DNA from: Omphalotus guepiniiformis
Lineage: Eukaryota; Basidiomycota; Agaricomycetes; Agaricales; Omphalotaceae
NCBI GenBank assembly: GCA_028554645.1
Contig: JAQOOI010000021.1
Coordinates: 434,001 to 498,000, forward strand
Direction of reading: 5' to 3'
Length of the DNA: 64,000 bases
Shown in pieces: positions 44,724 through 56,665 of this stretch. Positions within the stretch are counted from its first letter, which is position 1. Every line of letters starts with the position of its first letter. Position numbers and translations under genes: made by a program. The notes beneath the pieces are model-generated. The model had not been told where the DNA came from, ran no database searches, and worked only from the letters and a program-made list of their open reading frames with translations.

Positions 44724-45738
44724 GTGAGTCTAGAGGACATGCAGTATTTGATGCGTTTACTGAGGACAAGAATAGGATAACTATGGGCACTTGGACACCT
44801 GAAAGTTCGTCTTTTCAACAATATGCTCGTGCGACTGCAAAGTTTGTTACGAAGGTGAATGAAGACGTTTCGGCCTGGTTCTTTCTAACGCTGGGTAAAG
44901 GTTCCGGATCATATTTCTGACGAAGAAGCGGCCTCAATACCAGTCGGGATATTGGCAGCTTGGATTGGACTTTACAATAATCCCTATGGTGCGGGATATC
45001 CACACCCATTCAGCAATACTCGGGGCGAAATCATGCCTCTTCTCGTGCTTGGCGGATCCAGCTCTGTAGGGCAATACGGTAAGTGAACAGTATGGCCCTT
45101 TATGACATCGGAACCATCTTTTCTCTTCCAGTACTGCAGTTCGCGAGGTTATCAAAGTTCTTTCCTATCGTGACTACAGCGTCCGTTCATCATGAAACTT
45201 ACCTGAAGTCATTGGGTGCTACTCATGTTCTCAATCGACAACTTGCGGATGAAGACATTATGGCAAATATCAGGAAGATTACAAATCGTTCCTTTCCAAT
45301 CGTCTTTGATGCGATTTCCTCTGCTGAGACCAAGAGATTAGGATATGCCATGGTAGCAAGAGAGGGAAAACTGTTGACGGTTGACACCCGCTTTGGGAAT
45401 TTCACGCGTCCTATCGGCGAGAAATTGACATTCAACCCAGACCTTGAACATCCAAAGTGTATCGTGAACGTCAGAGGGGTCACAATTGACCCCGATACTG
45501 CTACTATGGCGGAACTACTGTTCGCTAATCTCAATCGCCTATTACAAGACGGGTCAATAGTTGTAAGTAGGCATGCAACCAATTGCGTGTATAGTGAATT
45601 ACTGATTGCTTCCAGCCCAACAGAGTTGAAGTGTTGTCGAATGGGCTTTTGGGTGTTCCCGAGGGTTTGGTGAGGCTTGAAAGTGGCTCGATCTCAGGAG
45701 TCAAGTTGGTTGTCCGACCACAGGAAATGATATTGTAA
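44724..45738 (+). pseudogene. Medium-chain dehydrogenase/reductase, exons 2-5 (continuation after insertion)
   Basis: The original intron 1 (GTGAGTCTAG..GAATAG, 44724-44775, 52 bp) follows the element directly. Exons: 44776-44854, 44901-45078, 45132-45562, 45616-45738. With exon 1 the frame closes at 356 aa, normal for the family. Cofactor domain: DEEAASIPVGILAAWIGLY, LVLGGSSSVGQY (nucleotide-binding GGSSSVG), KSLGATHVLNRQ. C-terminus GLVRLESGSISGVKLVVRP. No further stop or frameshift, which suggests the insertion is recent compared with the decay time of the gene. Part of the candidate biosynthetic cluster. Confidence 0.88.
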
Positions 45739-46382
45739 GAATATAAATCATCAGGATTGATATGAAGGTTGACTACATATTGAATCGTGTCCAGCAAGTG
45801 AGCTCGCTACGCTACTACCAGCGGTTGATATCGTTTTCATTACCGTATGTGAATCAGCCTCTCTACTTCATCCCGAAACCTTTTAGCCTTGAAGCTTTGA
45901 CAAGACCGTATCACCATTAATCCATCGTTTAGCCTCCCGATCATCTGGATGGCAGCCTTCCCCGCTCAATGCATCATAACCGTGAAGCATCCTGTCGCCG
46001 TAAATAGTCGCATTGATGTCGGACCAATCGGACTCAGTCAGACGGTGTTTGGTATCAGCAGCGGGACAGGCGGGTTAAGCGGATCTGAAGGTGGCGGGAA
46101 CATGAGCACAACACCAGTCAGCTCTTTGAGTGTTGATTATGACCCATGTATTATTCGGTCGTTAAGCATATGATATCTGTTCAATTGCGCAATCTCGGGA
46201 GGTGAGCTCCACTTGACGCTCTTAGAGTCGGCGAAGGATCTTGTCTATCTTGGGGTCAGTACCCCCCGAGTCAATCGAAAGAGAAACGAGCACACAGAAC
46301 AATTCAGATTCATCATCAGATATACTAATACAATTTCAATTCAGAGTCAAGCTGCAACAAACCGTAGATGGCTCCAACGACT
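45739..46382. other. Intergenic region with an exon-like fragment on the minus strand
   Basis: About 640 bp between MDR (+) and aldo-keto reductase (-) stops. On the minus strand 46074-45883 there is a ~60-codon frame that looks coding (LTESDWSDINATIYGDRMLH, HPDDREAKRWINGDTVLSKL) but has no start or upstream exon. I take it as a relic of an unknown gene. Confidence 0.4.
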
Positions 46383-47842
46383 CTACGCCCATCCATATTG
46401 TTCTACCGTCCACCCATAGAGAACACCATTCTCATCAGGCTTGTTGATCATTCGCTCGTTACGATCCAACGCAGTGAGTGCCTGCACGTCTTCAGGACTG
46501 AGCGTGGGTAGCTATGTATGATAAAATATCAGACTGAGTAGTATCACAACATAGTCATCGATACCGTAGCGTGATATTCTCTTTCTGGCGAACTGGATCA
46601 GCACTCTTTGGGACAGGAATAACCCCTCTTGCGACGTGCCAAGCCATGATGACCTGATTCACAGTGACATTGTATTTTTCGGCGAGAGAGATGATAGCAG
46701 GGTCTGAGCGAACTTTCGCGTGGCCTATGTGCAGAGCTGAGTGAAAGAAAATCCGGTTGAATGGAGGAACGACTGTACCGGATGGACTGTACGCCATAAT
46801 CACAATTCCTTTCTCCTTGCAGTATTCGACCAGATCGTTTTGCGTACAATACGGTGACATCCTACGCGAGGTTAGTCATTATTTTGCTCGTAGAAACGAC
46901 ATTGCGTACTCCACTTGGTTCACGGCGGGCGTGATCTTGGCCGTCTTCGCGAGCTCCTTGAGCCTATCGAAGCTCAATCATATCAATCAGCACTGCAATC
47001 TGTAACGCGAGACACGCACGTCTTTACAGAGAAATTAGATACGCCAATTGCTTTCGCCTTCCCGCTCTCGTAAATCTTCTCGAGCTCTGCCCAGTTATTG
47101 TGAAAGTCTGGCTTCTCGAGGACTTTGAAGCCATGGAGGACGGTTTCGGCGTCCATAGGAATGTCATATCCAGCTTCAAGATGTTCAGAACCAGGATATG
47201 GGGTAGTAACAACAGCACTCACTGGGATACTGGACATTCTGAGGGAAATGAAGCAGATACTAATACGTCCCCATGAGTTGATAAATTCGCCACATAAAGT
47301 TCAGAGACGCGTACAGACCAACGTAGTCGACACCTAGACTCTGAAGACTGTCGTTGAATGCGCGCTGGATGTATTCGCCGCGGTGCCATCTATCACCACT
47401 GAGTCCGTGGAGGGATTATCACAAGATAGAAGATGACTCATGCAAGCTTAGTGAGAATGGTAACCTCCTCTCTCGGCAGACCAGACTCTCGTATAGCCTC
47501 TCCTAGAACCTGCTCAGTTCCTAAAAATGTGCAATTCAATAAACTCGCCAGAATCGTGCACGACAGTTTGCTCACCGTATACTTGGGCAGTGTCAAAAAA
47601 GCGATATCCAGCCTATGATTATTGAGTACATGATTAGAATGTGTGCCAGATCTAACCGACCTGGATAGCAGTGAGGAACCAGGACTTCGAATTGACTATA
47701 TCCTCCAACGTGAATCCAGCAGCGCAACCGAGGGCTAGAACGACATCGATGATTAGTGAGCACTCGGGAGTAGTCACAGGAACGTACCAATGCCAGGAAT
47801 CGAAGCACCTGTGTTCAATCTTCGCGTCGGAATCGAGGACAT
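46383..47842 (-). CDS. Aldo-keto reductase, probably damaged at two splice junctions
   Basis: Pieces from 47842 to 46383 line up as one AKR: IPGIALGCAAGFTLED (47842-47788, 47734-47660), AGYRFFDTAQVYG with the catalytic Asp/Tyr (47612-47576), GTEQVLGEAIRESGLPREEV (47520-47445), WHRGEYIQRAFNDSLQSLGV (from 47389), YLLHFPQ, WAELEKIYESGKAKAIGVSN, ITPAVNQVE, MSPYCTQNDLVEYCKEKGIV, IPVPKSADPVRQKENI, and end ..YGWTVEQYGWA. Enzymes of the family reduce carbonyls with NADPH in a TIM barrel. Two joins fail: after AAG CT at 47445 the intron begins TGCATGAG rather than GT, and the join between VDYVG and YLLHFPQ (~47312 to ~47262) is one base short. Either unusual splicing or early pseudogenisation. Confidence 0.78.
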
Positions 47843-49106
47843 GGCTCCAAGTGAGTAGAAGGAATGGTATTCGTCAATCGTCAATAGTATATCGATTCGG
47901 CCGGTCGGTAGGTCGGTAGCTCATGAGCAAAAATCGACCTATATATTTTTTACAATCGTCAACAACCTCTTTCGTGATCCGAGCTGACTCGTCAGTGGAT
48001 TGAGCCGAACACTATCGCTGAATCAGTATGCGCTTGTTCACGAGCATCAAGGAATATTACTGAGAAGAACTTCTGCCACCCACTATACAGTAGCTTGTTT
48101 ATGGACAGAGAAACTCCCCTGAATCAAGTTCTCTGCGCGAAGATCAATCAAATAAGCTTCTCCATTCTCCTACGAGAATTCCATCAAGCAAGAGCATCAC
48201 GGCGAGCTGAGGTACGATAGCTGAGTATGAGAATGTCAAGAGGAGAACATAGATTTGACCATTTTTGTATGAACAATCCCACGATCGTTAGTCGGCATAT
48301 ACTTATGTGTAGAGCTCATCCTTCTCACCGCTATGAACGCCTGATTGCGATTTCTCAAGCTTCAAGCCAATCAAATTACTCTGTGAACACCGACTGCAGC
48401 GAGTGAACAGTTGTATAAATGACTGATTATCACGAAGGCTGTACATCAAGGTTCAAGAATCAACGGCGGGACCTCATCTGGACCCTCAAGGCCTCAAGCT
48501 CAAGCTCTGGACGTAACGGTATCAGTCATCTGCCCAATGCGTGGGGTATCCTGGGGTATTCTCAACAAAAGCCCTTGTAGCCTGAGGACGAAGTCACACT
48601 GTCGATTGATATGGAGGTGGCCCAAGGAGAACCAGTTCACTACTATTCAACCAACCCATGCAATTCCAAGATTCAACCATTTTCGTACACGAAATTCCAC
48701 GGCCAGGCATGCCGTAGCGCTTCAATCATTCACAAACATCATTCAATGGGCTATCATGATCATCAGCTGCAGAGGGCGAACAGACGTAAAATGTTAAGGA
48801 GGCTGTACGTCCCATAACTAGTCTCGCTCTTTCTTCCAAGCTTACATTTTGCGAATTGGGGTAACAGTATATATCATCTGCCTAACGTGGGGCCGTAATA
48901 CTAAAAAGAAATCGCCTTATAGCTGTCAAAGCTACACGCTGTTGATCGCAGTGATCAACAGCAACCAACGTCTCCAAGTAGGTTGATTTTCCTCGCCTCT
49001 GAATATTGAAGTTACTCTGATGTGTTGTGTTGGGGATAGTCAGATAGGGAGATATTAGGCATACCACATCCCTGGAAATTGTGGACCAGTAACACGAATA
49101 ACCAAA
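47843..49106. other. Intergenic region between divergent AKR and 7TM genes
   Basis: About 1.26 kb. A small frame at 48611-48817 (EVAQGEPVHYYSTNPCNSK) is open but has no domain and no clear start context; I do not call it. No RNA gene or repeat recognised. Confidence 0.5.
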
Positions 49107-50396
49107 ATGGCCGCTGACATCCCGCTCACTGAAGCGAAACTCGTCGGCAATTTTCTTGCGACCCTTCTGTTTGGTTTCCATACTATCGCCTTTGGCTTTG
49201 GCCTTAGGTGTTTGCTATGGGACAAGAAAGGTGCCAGGAAAGACGAGATCCATTGGATTATGCTTACGGCCGGAATAATCATCTGGTTGCTTGGCTCGTT
49301 TGACGTCTCACTCAGTCTCTACGAAAACATTCGGGCATTTGTGCTTTATGATGGGCCCGGAGGACCTGAAGCAGCTTTTATCCTCCCAGTATGGTCTGGA
49401 ACTGTTAGGGTGCGCGAAACTTTGATTTTTATTAGTATACAGATTGATGAAACTTATCTTTTGCAACAGGGCTGGATTTTCTTCGGAGATGCGCTGGTTG
49501 GCGATTATATCATGGTAAATTCCATCTTATAGTCTAACCTTGCGGAAATGCTGACCATGTTATTCATGATATATCGTTGTTGGATAGTCTGGAATCGGTC
49601 CTGGCTAGTCGTTGCACTCCCATTATTACTCATCGTGGCCGAACTCGGGACGGGTCTTACGAGCTTGATATGGCAGATTGTAATTCCTCCCAATGTGATC
49701 CTCACTCATACGGGCCAAGTGCTGACGGCCGTATCCTTGTCGAACTGGGCAATCACTTGTACTTTGACTTTGCTCACTATGAGTAAGCCGTTACAATCTC
49801 TCGTCGCTATTTTCGGACATTGACTGTTTCATGAACACAGTTTTCATCGTCATTCGTATCTGGCAAGTTGAGCGGTCTTCAGCAAAACTCTTAACCACGG
49901 GTTCGAGTAAATCTTCTCGAGGAGACGCTCTTCGATATGCCATCCGCATTATCATGGAATCCGGTCTCATCTATTCCGCAACAATACTGACACTGCTCAT
50001 TGTATACGGAGCGGGAAGTATTGGAGCATACCCCATGACAGATACAGTTGGGTACCATCCTACCATCCTGTCTTATCGTTAAAATTGAGCTCCCTCTTTT
50101 AGGTACCCCAAATTGTCGGCATATCATTTAACCTAATCATTGTTCGTGCAACAAGTCATTCCGAGCATTCAACCACCTACAGCGTCACTGGCGAATATCC
50201 CAAATTCGCTGTACCTCTGCGCCGACGTGATCGATCGACAACGTTCGGCGCTACCTCCTTGGGAGACACATCCCAAGGCGATGAACATCCCTCCAGTCCC
50301 CTTGAGATAAGTTTGGTGGAACGGAACCAAAGAGGGTGGGACGTTAAAAAGGACAATCCTGCTATCGGTGATATGACACAATCTAGTGCCGCCTGA
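49107..50396 (+). CDS. Seven-transmembrane protein of the mushroom 'YRCW' type
   Basis: Five exons: 49107-49409, 49470-49514, 49533-49782, 49841-50046, 50103-50396; 365 aa. Seven hydrophobic helices are visible, in order: VGNFLATLLFGFHTIAFGFG, IMLTAGIIIWLLGS, GWIFFGDALVGDYIM with LTMLFMIYRCWIVW, WLVVALPLLLIVAE, SLSNWAITCTLTLLTM, LIYSATILTLLIVYGA and VPQIVGISFNLIIVRA. The YRCWIVW motif after helix 3 and the Ser-rich cytoplasmic tail are typical of a large, uncharacterised agaric membrane family with GPCR-like layout. The intron between exons 2 and 3 would be only 18 bp, so the true boundary there may differ. Ligand and partners unknown. Confidence 0.8.
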
Positions 50397-52715
50397 GCTT
50401 TTCGGGTGATGCTTTCCTGTTGCTTCTTGGCTGTGTATATTCATTATATGCATATTCATTTAAAACGCCATGTATGTATAACTTGGGATATTTCGCTCGC
50501 TAAGGATATGTCATTGTTTTAGTCTCAGTTTGGGGAGGTGAGCTTGACTCTGAGAATAATGATTCCAAGATATTCAAAACGCTATGAAGAGTAAATGCGA
50601 ACGTCGAATGTCTGTATACCCTCGACCAAGATTTCCTGGTATCACTAGCCTTCAAGCCCTCCACCTCACCAGAGGTGATGCTTTGCTCGTGGTCCCAAAC
50701 TCCCTCGGGGGTTTCGACACCATACCGGAACAATCTGCATTGGAGCATGCGAGCCTCTTACGAGGTTAGGGTACACCTGGAAAAGAATGTTCAGCCACTC
50801 GATCATCTCACGCATGCATCAAGAATCTTACTGGGCCTTATCATGCCTTGCACGGCCTCGCAATCATGAGTCTCGACACCTTTGTCGAGGTACACGGTCC
50901 TTGCGCGCATGCCACTACAGGATATACTGCATCAATTTCTCGTCTCGAGAATCAACGGCTACGCCTGTCTTATAACCACGTCAAGGTCCTGGTGAAGATT
51001 TTCACGTCAGCTGTATTCGCCAGAAACACCAATACGTCTCGACGTTCATCAATACGACGAGAATCGAGAAAACGTAGCCCTGAAGCTCACCTGCAGCAAG
51101 CCTTCTCAATTTTTTTCGGGGGAGGAGAATGGTATTCCTGAAAGACGAACACCTGCGACTGCGAACAACACCTGATGTTCATATGAATTGGAAAGCTGAA
51201 CAATCAATGAAACGAACCTGGTTCAACGTTCAGAAAACGCGGAATTGTCGGTGGTAGTCATTGTATGAGTTGTGTGTGGTGTACTTCGCATGCCTTGCCT
51301 TGAGTCTTGGAATGCTACACCAGCTTACAAGCATAACTGTAAGATGACACGTCAACAGAGCTTACCAGGAGCGAGAAGACACAGCGTACCTCATAATACT
51401 CGGGAATTAGACATCTTCTGGATTACACTCTTCGATGTATGTGAGGAATGGCGAGCCACCAACAGAAGCACGCCTATCGTCTTGCGGCCCAGGATGATAT
51501 CTGTAATTGAAGAGTGAACAGACAAGCAACGTGCCCGAGAACCATAAACCCCTCACCTATATTGTTGTTGCTCGAACACGGCACATGAAGACTTGGCTAC
51601 AACCAGCACTCCTCTGTTACTGCTTGTCGTTGTAGTCGAGAGTCTAGCAGTTCCATGACATAGGTCGTTGTTTGGAAGCTGATTTGAAGAGCATATACGA
51701 AGAGTTTTGTGAATAATGGTTGGGTTTCAAAAGAATTCTCAACACACCTGTCATATCCGTCAGTATACAGCCACAGGACAATGCCTGCGTCATTGAATGG
51801 CGGGCTTCGGCTCTTTGGATCGCGTCCTTATTCGAGATTTGGCGCCATTCTGCAGTTCTGTTGAGACTGGAAGGAGTAACAAGTAAAATCCAGTCTCTAC
51901 TGTAGCCTTGGTCTCAGCTCTGGACCCGCATATCCCGCTCCTAGGGTGTCGGAGGAGACGCCAAGACTTGGATACTCAAAGAATATTCCTAGCGCAAAGA
52001 GAAGACGATGTAAACGGTGTTCATGACGTTGAAGGCAGGTTGAAGGAAGGGCGATGAGCGGAGATCATAATTGAAATCGAAATTACAGAATACATTATGT
52101 CAGCGGATTACAGGAAGTAAACACGGTGTTGCCAAACAACGTACCAATTTCGGTAATCGCGCTCGTGCTTGAGAATGTCCGCACAGCGATGTCGATGAGC
52201 CTCAGGCGTTGGCTCCAATGTTTCGTCGCTTTACGTTCATGAACTGCTTACCATCTATCTGGCTCTCCCTCATGAAGCATGATTTTAAACTTTCCTGGCC
52301 TCTGCACATCCCTACATGACTGGCAGGACCTACTGACCCAGAACCTCTGAATTCTCGGTATCCCTCTGACGCTTATATCCGATTTTTGTTGCGCGCACGC
52401 TAGCGAAACTCGTACACGTCCTCGTCGAAGAGCACAAAGATAGTAAGCAACAGGCAATGCTATCATCTCTGTCCCTGGCCCGCACCTTCCTTGGGAAGAA
52501 ATCGTGAAACTATGCAACGAAGAAGACAACGTATGGAGTGTTGTTAATGGTGCTTATTTGATTGTGCAATAAGAAGGGTTGGATATGTGCGGTGTTATAT
52601 GTGCCTAAGAGGTAGCTATACAGTTCAATGTGTATTCTCATTCTCCTCGCTGATGGTGCACCCGTGGTGTAGGGATCAACAAATAATTAAATCGACGTCA
52701 CCTACTTCCCATACT
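50397..52715. other. Gene-poor stretch between the 7TM gene and element B
   Basis: About 2.3 kb with no recognisable gene on either strand. Short open frames (50848-51141 plus, 52248-52529 minus) lack domains and intron-consistent neighbours. Composition resembles normal unique DNA, so this may be remnants of decayed genes. Confidence 0.5.
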
Positions 52716-55562
52716 TGGACTGTCAGCCTGCATCACGGGATGCAGGCGGGAACAAATTCAGTTTTGGCAGCACATCTGTGCATGCAATACAGACAAAACT
52801 GTCACTGGACACAATTTAACATAAAATCTGAGAAAATGCTAAACATATATTGAATCAATACCAAAATTTTTCATCATTTTTTTTGCTACTAATACTAAAA
52901 TTATGTTCAAATTATAGTAAATTGTATCAACACAATACCTTCATTTCTCCAACATCAAACACAGTTATTTACAGTGAACAGATCTTGAACAAATATCAAA
53001 AATCATTTATCATAAATTCCATAAAATCTTATCATTATTTTTGGGAAAAGTGTTTAAAATAAATATTGAATTTTGGATGCAATTATGTTAATCAAGATCA
53101 TGATTGTTTCATCATAAAATACAGAGACAAATGGAAAAGGTGTGTGGAAACTATGCTAAAGCAATTCAAAATCAATTCAGAATAATAGACAGGATATTAC
53201 TGTGAACTTATGCCCAACAAATGTGAAACTAATGTTAAATGTTTCTAAAGTAACATTCATGTTTTGCTTGTGCAAATATACTGAAGATATGCTGAACAAA
53301 TAAGACATATTCAGAGTTAAATACAGAGAGAAATAGAATAGATGTGTGAAAAATATGCTAAACCAATTTAAAATTGATTCAGAATAACAGACAGAAAATT
53401 ACTGTGAACTTATGCTAAACATATGTGAAAGTAATGTTAAATTTCTGATGGTAAAATTTATGTTTTGGTTATTCATATATACTAGCTATATGTTGAACAA
53501 ATAAGAAAACTATGATAAACAGGATCATTTATGTATATAGTCTGTGTATATGGATACAGTTGTACATTAGGTGAATTCATCTTGCATATCCCATGTGTAT
53601 ACATCTAGGATGCATCTGCATGGACCTAGTAGATGGACACTGATATCTCTGTATACAGAACAGAGGGGTTAATATATACAAACTTGTGTACAGAAGGTGT
53701 TTCCAAGGTGAGGTATATACAGACAAGGTATACACCCATATAAACTCTGTATACACCCTGTATACATGTCACCCTGTATACCTGTATACACTCTGTATAC
53801 ACCTGTGTACACCCTGTATACACTCTGTATACACCCTGTATACACCCTGTATACACTCTGTATACACCCTGTATGCACTCTGTATGCACTCTGTATGCAC
53901 TCTGTACTCTGTATCCACCCTGTATGCACTCTGTATCCACCCTGTATCCACCCTGTATCCACCCTGTATGCACTCTGTATACACTCTGTATGCACCCTGT
54001 ATGCACTCTGTATCCTGTATGCACTCTGTATCCACCCTGTATGCACCCTGTATCCACTCTGTATGCACCCTGTATACATCCTGTATACACCCTGTATGCG
54101 CCCTGTATGCACCCTGTATGCATCCTGTATACACCCTGTATACACCCTGTATGCACTCTGTATGCACTCTGTATGCACTCTGTATGCACTCTGTATGCAC
54201 CCTGTATGCACTCTGTATGCACTCTGTATCCACCCTGTATGCACTCTGTATACACCCTGTATGCACTCTGTATGCACCCTGTATACATCCTGTATACACT
54301 CTGTATACACTCTGTATGCACTCTGTATGCACTCTGTATGCACCCTGTATACATCTCACCCTGTATGCACCCTGTATACACCCTGTATGCACCCTGTATG
54401 CACCCTGTATGCACCCTGTATGCACTCTGTATGCACCCTGTATACATCCTGTATACACTCTGTATACACTCTGTATCCAGCCTGACCCTGTATACACCCT
54501 GTATACACTCTGTATACAGGATTATACACCCTGTATACACCCTGTATACACCCTGTATACACTCTGTATACACTCTGTATGCACTCTGTATACACCCTGT
54601 ATGCACTCTGTATACACTCTGTATCCACCCTGTATCCACCCTGTATCCACCCTGTATCCACCCTGTATACACTTTGTATACATCCTGTATACATGTCATC
54701 CTGTATACCTGTATACACCCTGTACATCTGTCACCCTGTATACAGACAGTGTGTATACAGGTGTACAGGGTGTATATGGGTGTATACAGGTGTATACAGG
54801 TGTACAGGGTGTATATGGGTGTATACAGGTGTATACAGGTGTACAGAGTGTATAATTAAAGTTTTATGATAAATGATTTTTGATATTTGTTCAACATCTG
54901 TTCACTGTAAATCACTGTGTTTGATGTTGGAGAAATGAAGGTATTGTGTTGATACAATTTACTATAATTTCAACATAATTTTAGTATTAGTAGCAAAAAA
55001 ATGATGAAAAATTTCCGTATTAATTCAACATATGTTTAGCATTTTCTCACAGATTTTATGTTAAATTTCATCCAGTGTATAAAAAATTACATGTTTCTTA
55101 CAAAAAATGTGTTTTTTTTTTTACTTGTATTTAACATCTTGTTTTAATACATTTATAAGTTGGACCTCCTAGAATATTTTATGTTTATAACAACCTCAAA
55201 ATAATATCTAACCCAGTCCTGCCAGTGGCATGGAGCACAAAAATGAGGGGGCAGATGAGGGGCAGAACGAGCCTCAGGCAAGGACGGACCGATTGAACCG
55301 GAGGCCAGCCTTAACTGACCACGGAGCGCAAGAGAAACGCTGACTAATCAGGCCTCCGGCAATGACAACCGACTTAACCGGAGGCCAGCTTAACTGACCA
55401 TAAGTGCGCAAAAACGAGGGCCAAAAATGCTGACTAATATACAATTATTACATATACAATTTAAGGTCGCTCCGATCAAAGCGGAGGCCCGCTTAACCGT
55501 CAAATTTTTGGCTGGACGGTGCCGCCATAAGAACGAATCCTTCGTTACACTCCGAATTCGTA
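52716..55562 (-). mobile_element. Satellite-bearing insertion element, copy B (2,847 bp), inverted, ACT target duplication
   Basis: Reverse-complement relative of copy A. Flanked by ACT at 52713-52715 and ACT at 55563-55565, i.e. AGT in element orientation, the same 3 bp as copy A. Its ends TGGACTGTCAGCCTGCATC.. and ..CACTCCGAATTCGTA match those of A. It has one A/T-rich unit and one satellite array, whereas A has two of each. Inverted arms lie at 52803-53016 and 54864-55077. No host gene is recognisable at the insertion site. Confidence 0.85.
53731..54855 (-). repeat. 11-bp satellite array of element B
   Basis: About 1.1 kb (roughly 100 units) of CCTGTATACAC-type 11-mers and variants, with an orientation switch near 54730-54750 (CACCCTGTATACAGACAGTG). 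Open in all frames on both strands for up to 389 codons; none of these is called as a gene. Confidence 0.92.
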
Positions 55563-56665
55563 ACTTTCCTCTCGCCTCGAGAGCGCAAGTGCGAGAGGGG
55601 GGGAATTTTGTGGCTATGTTCGAACGTACGTACCTCGAAGTTAACAACACCCTTCCCTCCAAACGTTGACACCTTCTGATATATCAGGGAAACGGCAAGA
55701 TCGACTTCACTACCTACCTCTCTACGCTCTCCTCTCCCTCCTGGCCAGCGGCGAGCGGGCTGTCAACGACTCGGAGTGGGCTATCAACAAGTATTGCCAT
55801 AGGATTGCGCTCGGGTATAGAGAGATCACGGATGGATCAAAGAAGTTCAGTGACCAGCTTACGCTTAATATGGTGGGCTGGGAGTTGCTTGGTGAACGTT
55901 TGAACTCTTGTGAGCAAATTCTCGGCGATAGAGAGGGGTGTGTTTGGCTCGTTCCGCTTGGTTTCTTTCCTGGTTTTGACCCGCCCTTTCAAACATCCTG
56001 CAGTAGATTAGGCACAAGGAGGTCCCACAGATACATAGTTGGAGGAAATGAAAGGTTTCTAAGGCCCTCCATACCAGGTGGAGGTTACATGGCAAGGTCA
56101 CCTGACCGCGCCTGTAATTACATTACGTAATATGTATTCTGTATTTTCGAAAAGATTCATTTTTTGGATGAGCGCCAGTTGGGCGCTCAAGCGCTCATGC
56201 ACCCAGGGAAAAACGCGTCGTTTCAGAAGATTTCGCAGCGATTGAGGTCGGATCCACTTAAGCGAATCACTAGGAAACGTTGAAAGTGAGAATACCACAA
56301 TGGGAGCATATGGCGAATCCTTTGACGTCGTTTCGTGTGTTCTCGCATTGTTTCACACTGACTCAATCTTCTAGCTATTCGCAATCGATTTCAATAGATG
56401 GCTCAGGAAACTGCCTCACGATATAAAACTATTTGGACATATAATGCACCGCGCAATGTATTTTGATATCGTTTCTATAGATTGCTTGTTACACTACACC
56501 ATCCAGCCCAGTGCGCCACAATGGCCATGACACCCCACCTCCTCTGTGATTCCCCCATTTCGAGGCTCGAAGCCAATTGTCTGGCGGCGGGCTGGGTATG
56601 TCCGAGTCATCATTTTCATGCCTTTTACCATAGTCTTGTTAGCACATGCCGCGAACAAAGGAAGT
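55563..56665. other. Region between element B and the three-gene transposon
   Basis: About 1.1 kb. A frame 55666-56130 (YLPLYALLSLLASGERAVND, WAINKYCHRIALGYREITDG) has mildly coding character but no domain; it could be the 3' remnant of a gene interrupted by element B. CACTACACCATCCAGCCCAG at 56492 begins with CACTA but finds no partner at the other side. Confidence 0.45.

Noticed and set aside
44680..44740. Helitron 3' end (hairpin GCCTGCAT..ATGCAGGC near the terminus)
   Set aside because: No CTRR end, insertion is not between A and T, a 3-bp duplication is present, and no Rep/helicase gene is seen.
53626..54869. Long open frames (up to 389 codons) with repeated Tyr-Thr-Gly-Cys-Ile-Gln peptides
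   Set aside because: They arise on both strands and in every frame from the 11-bp satellite, have no start context and no non-repeat sequence.
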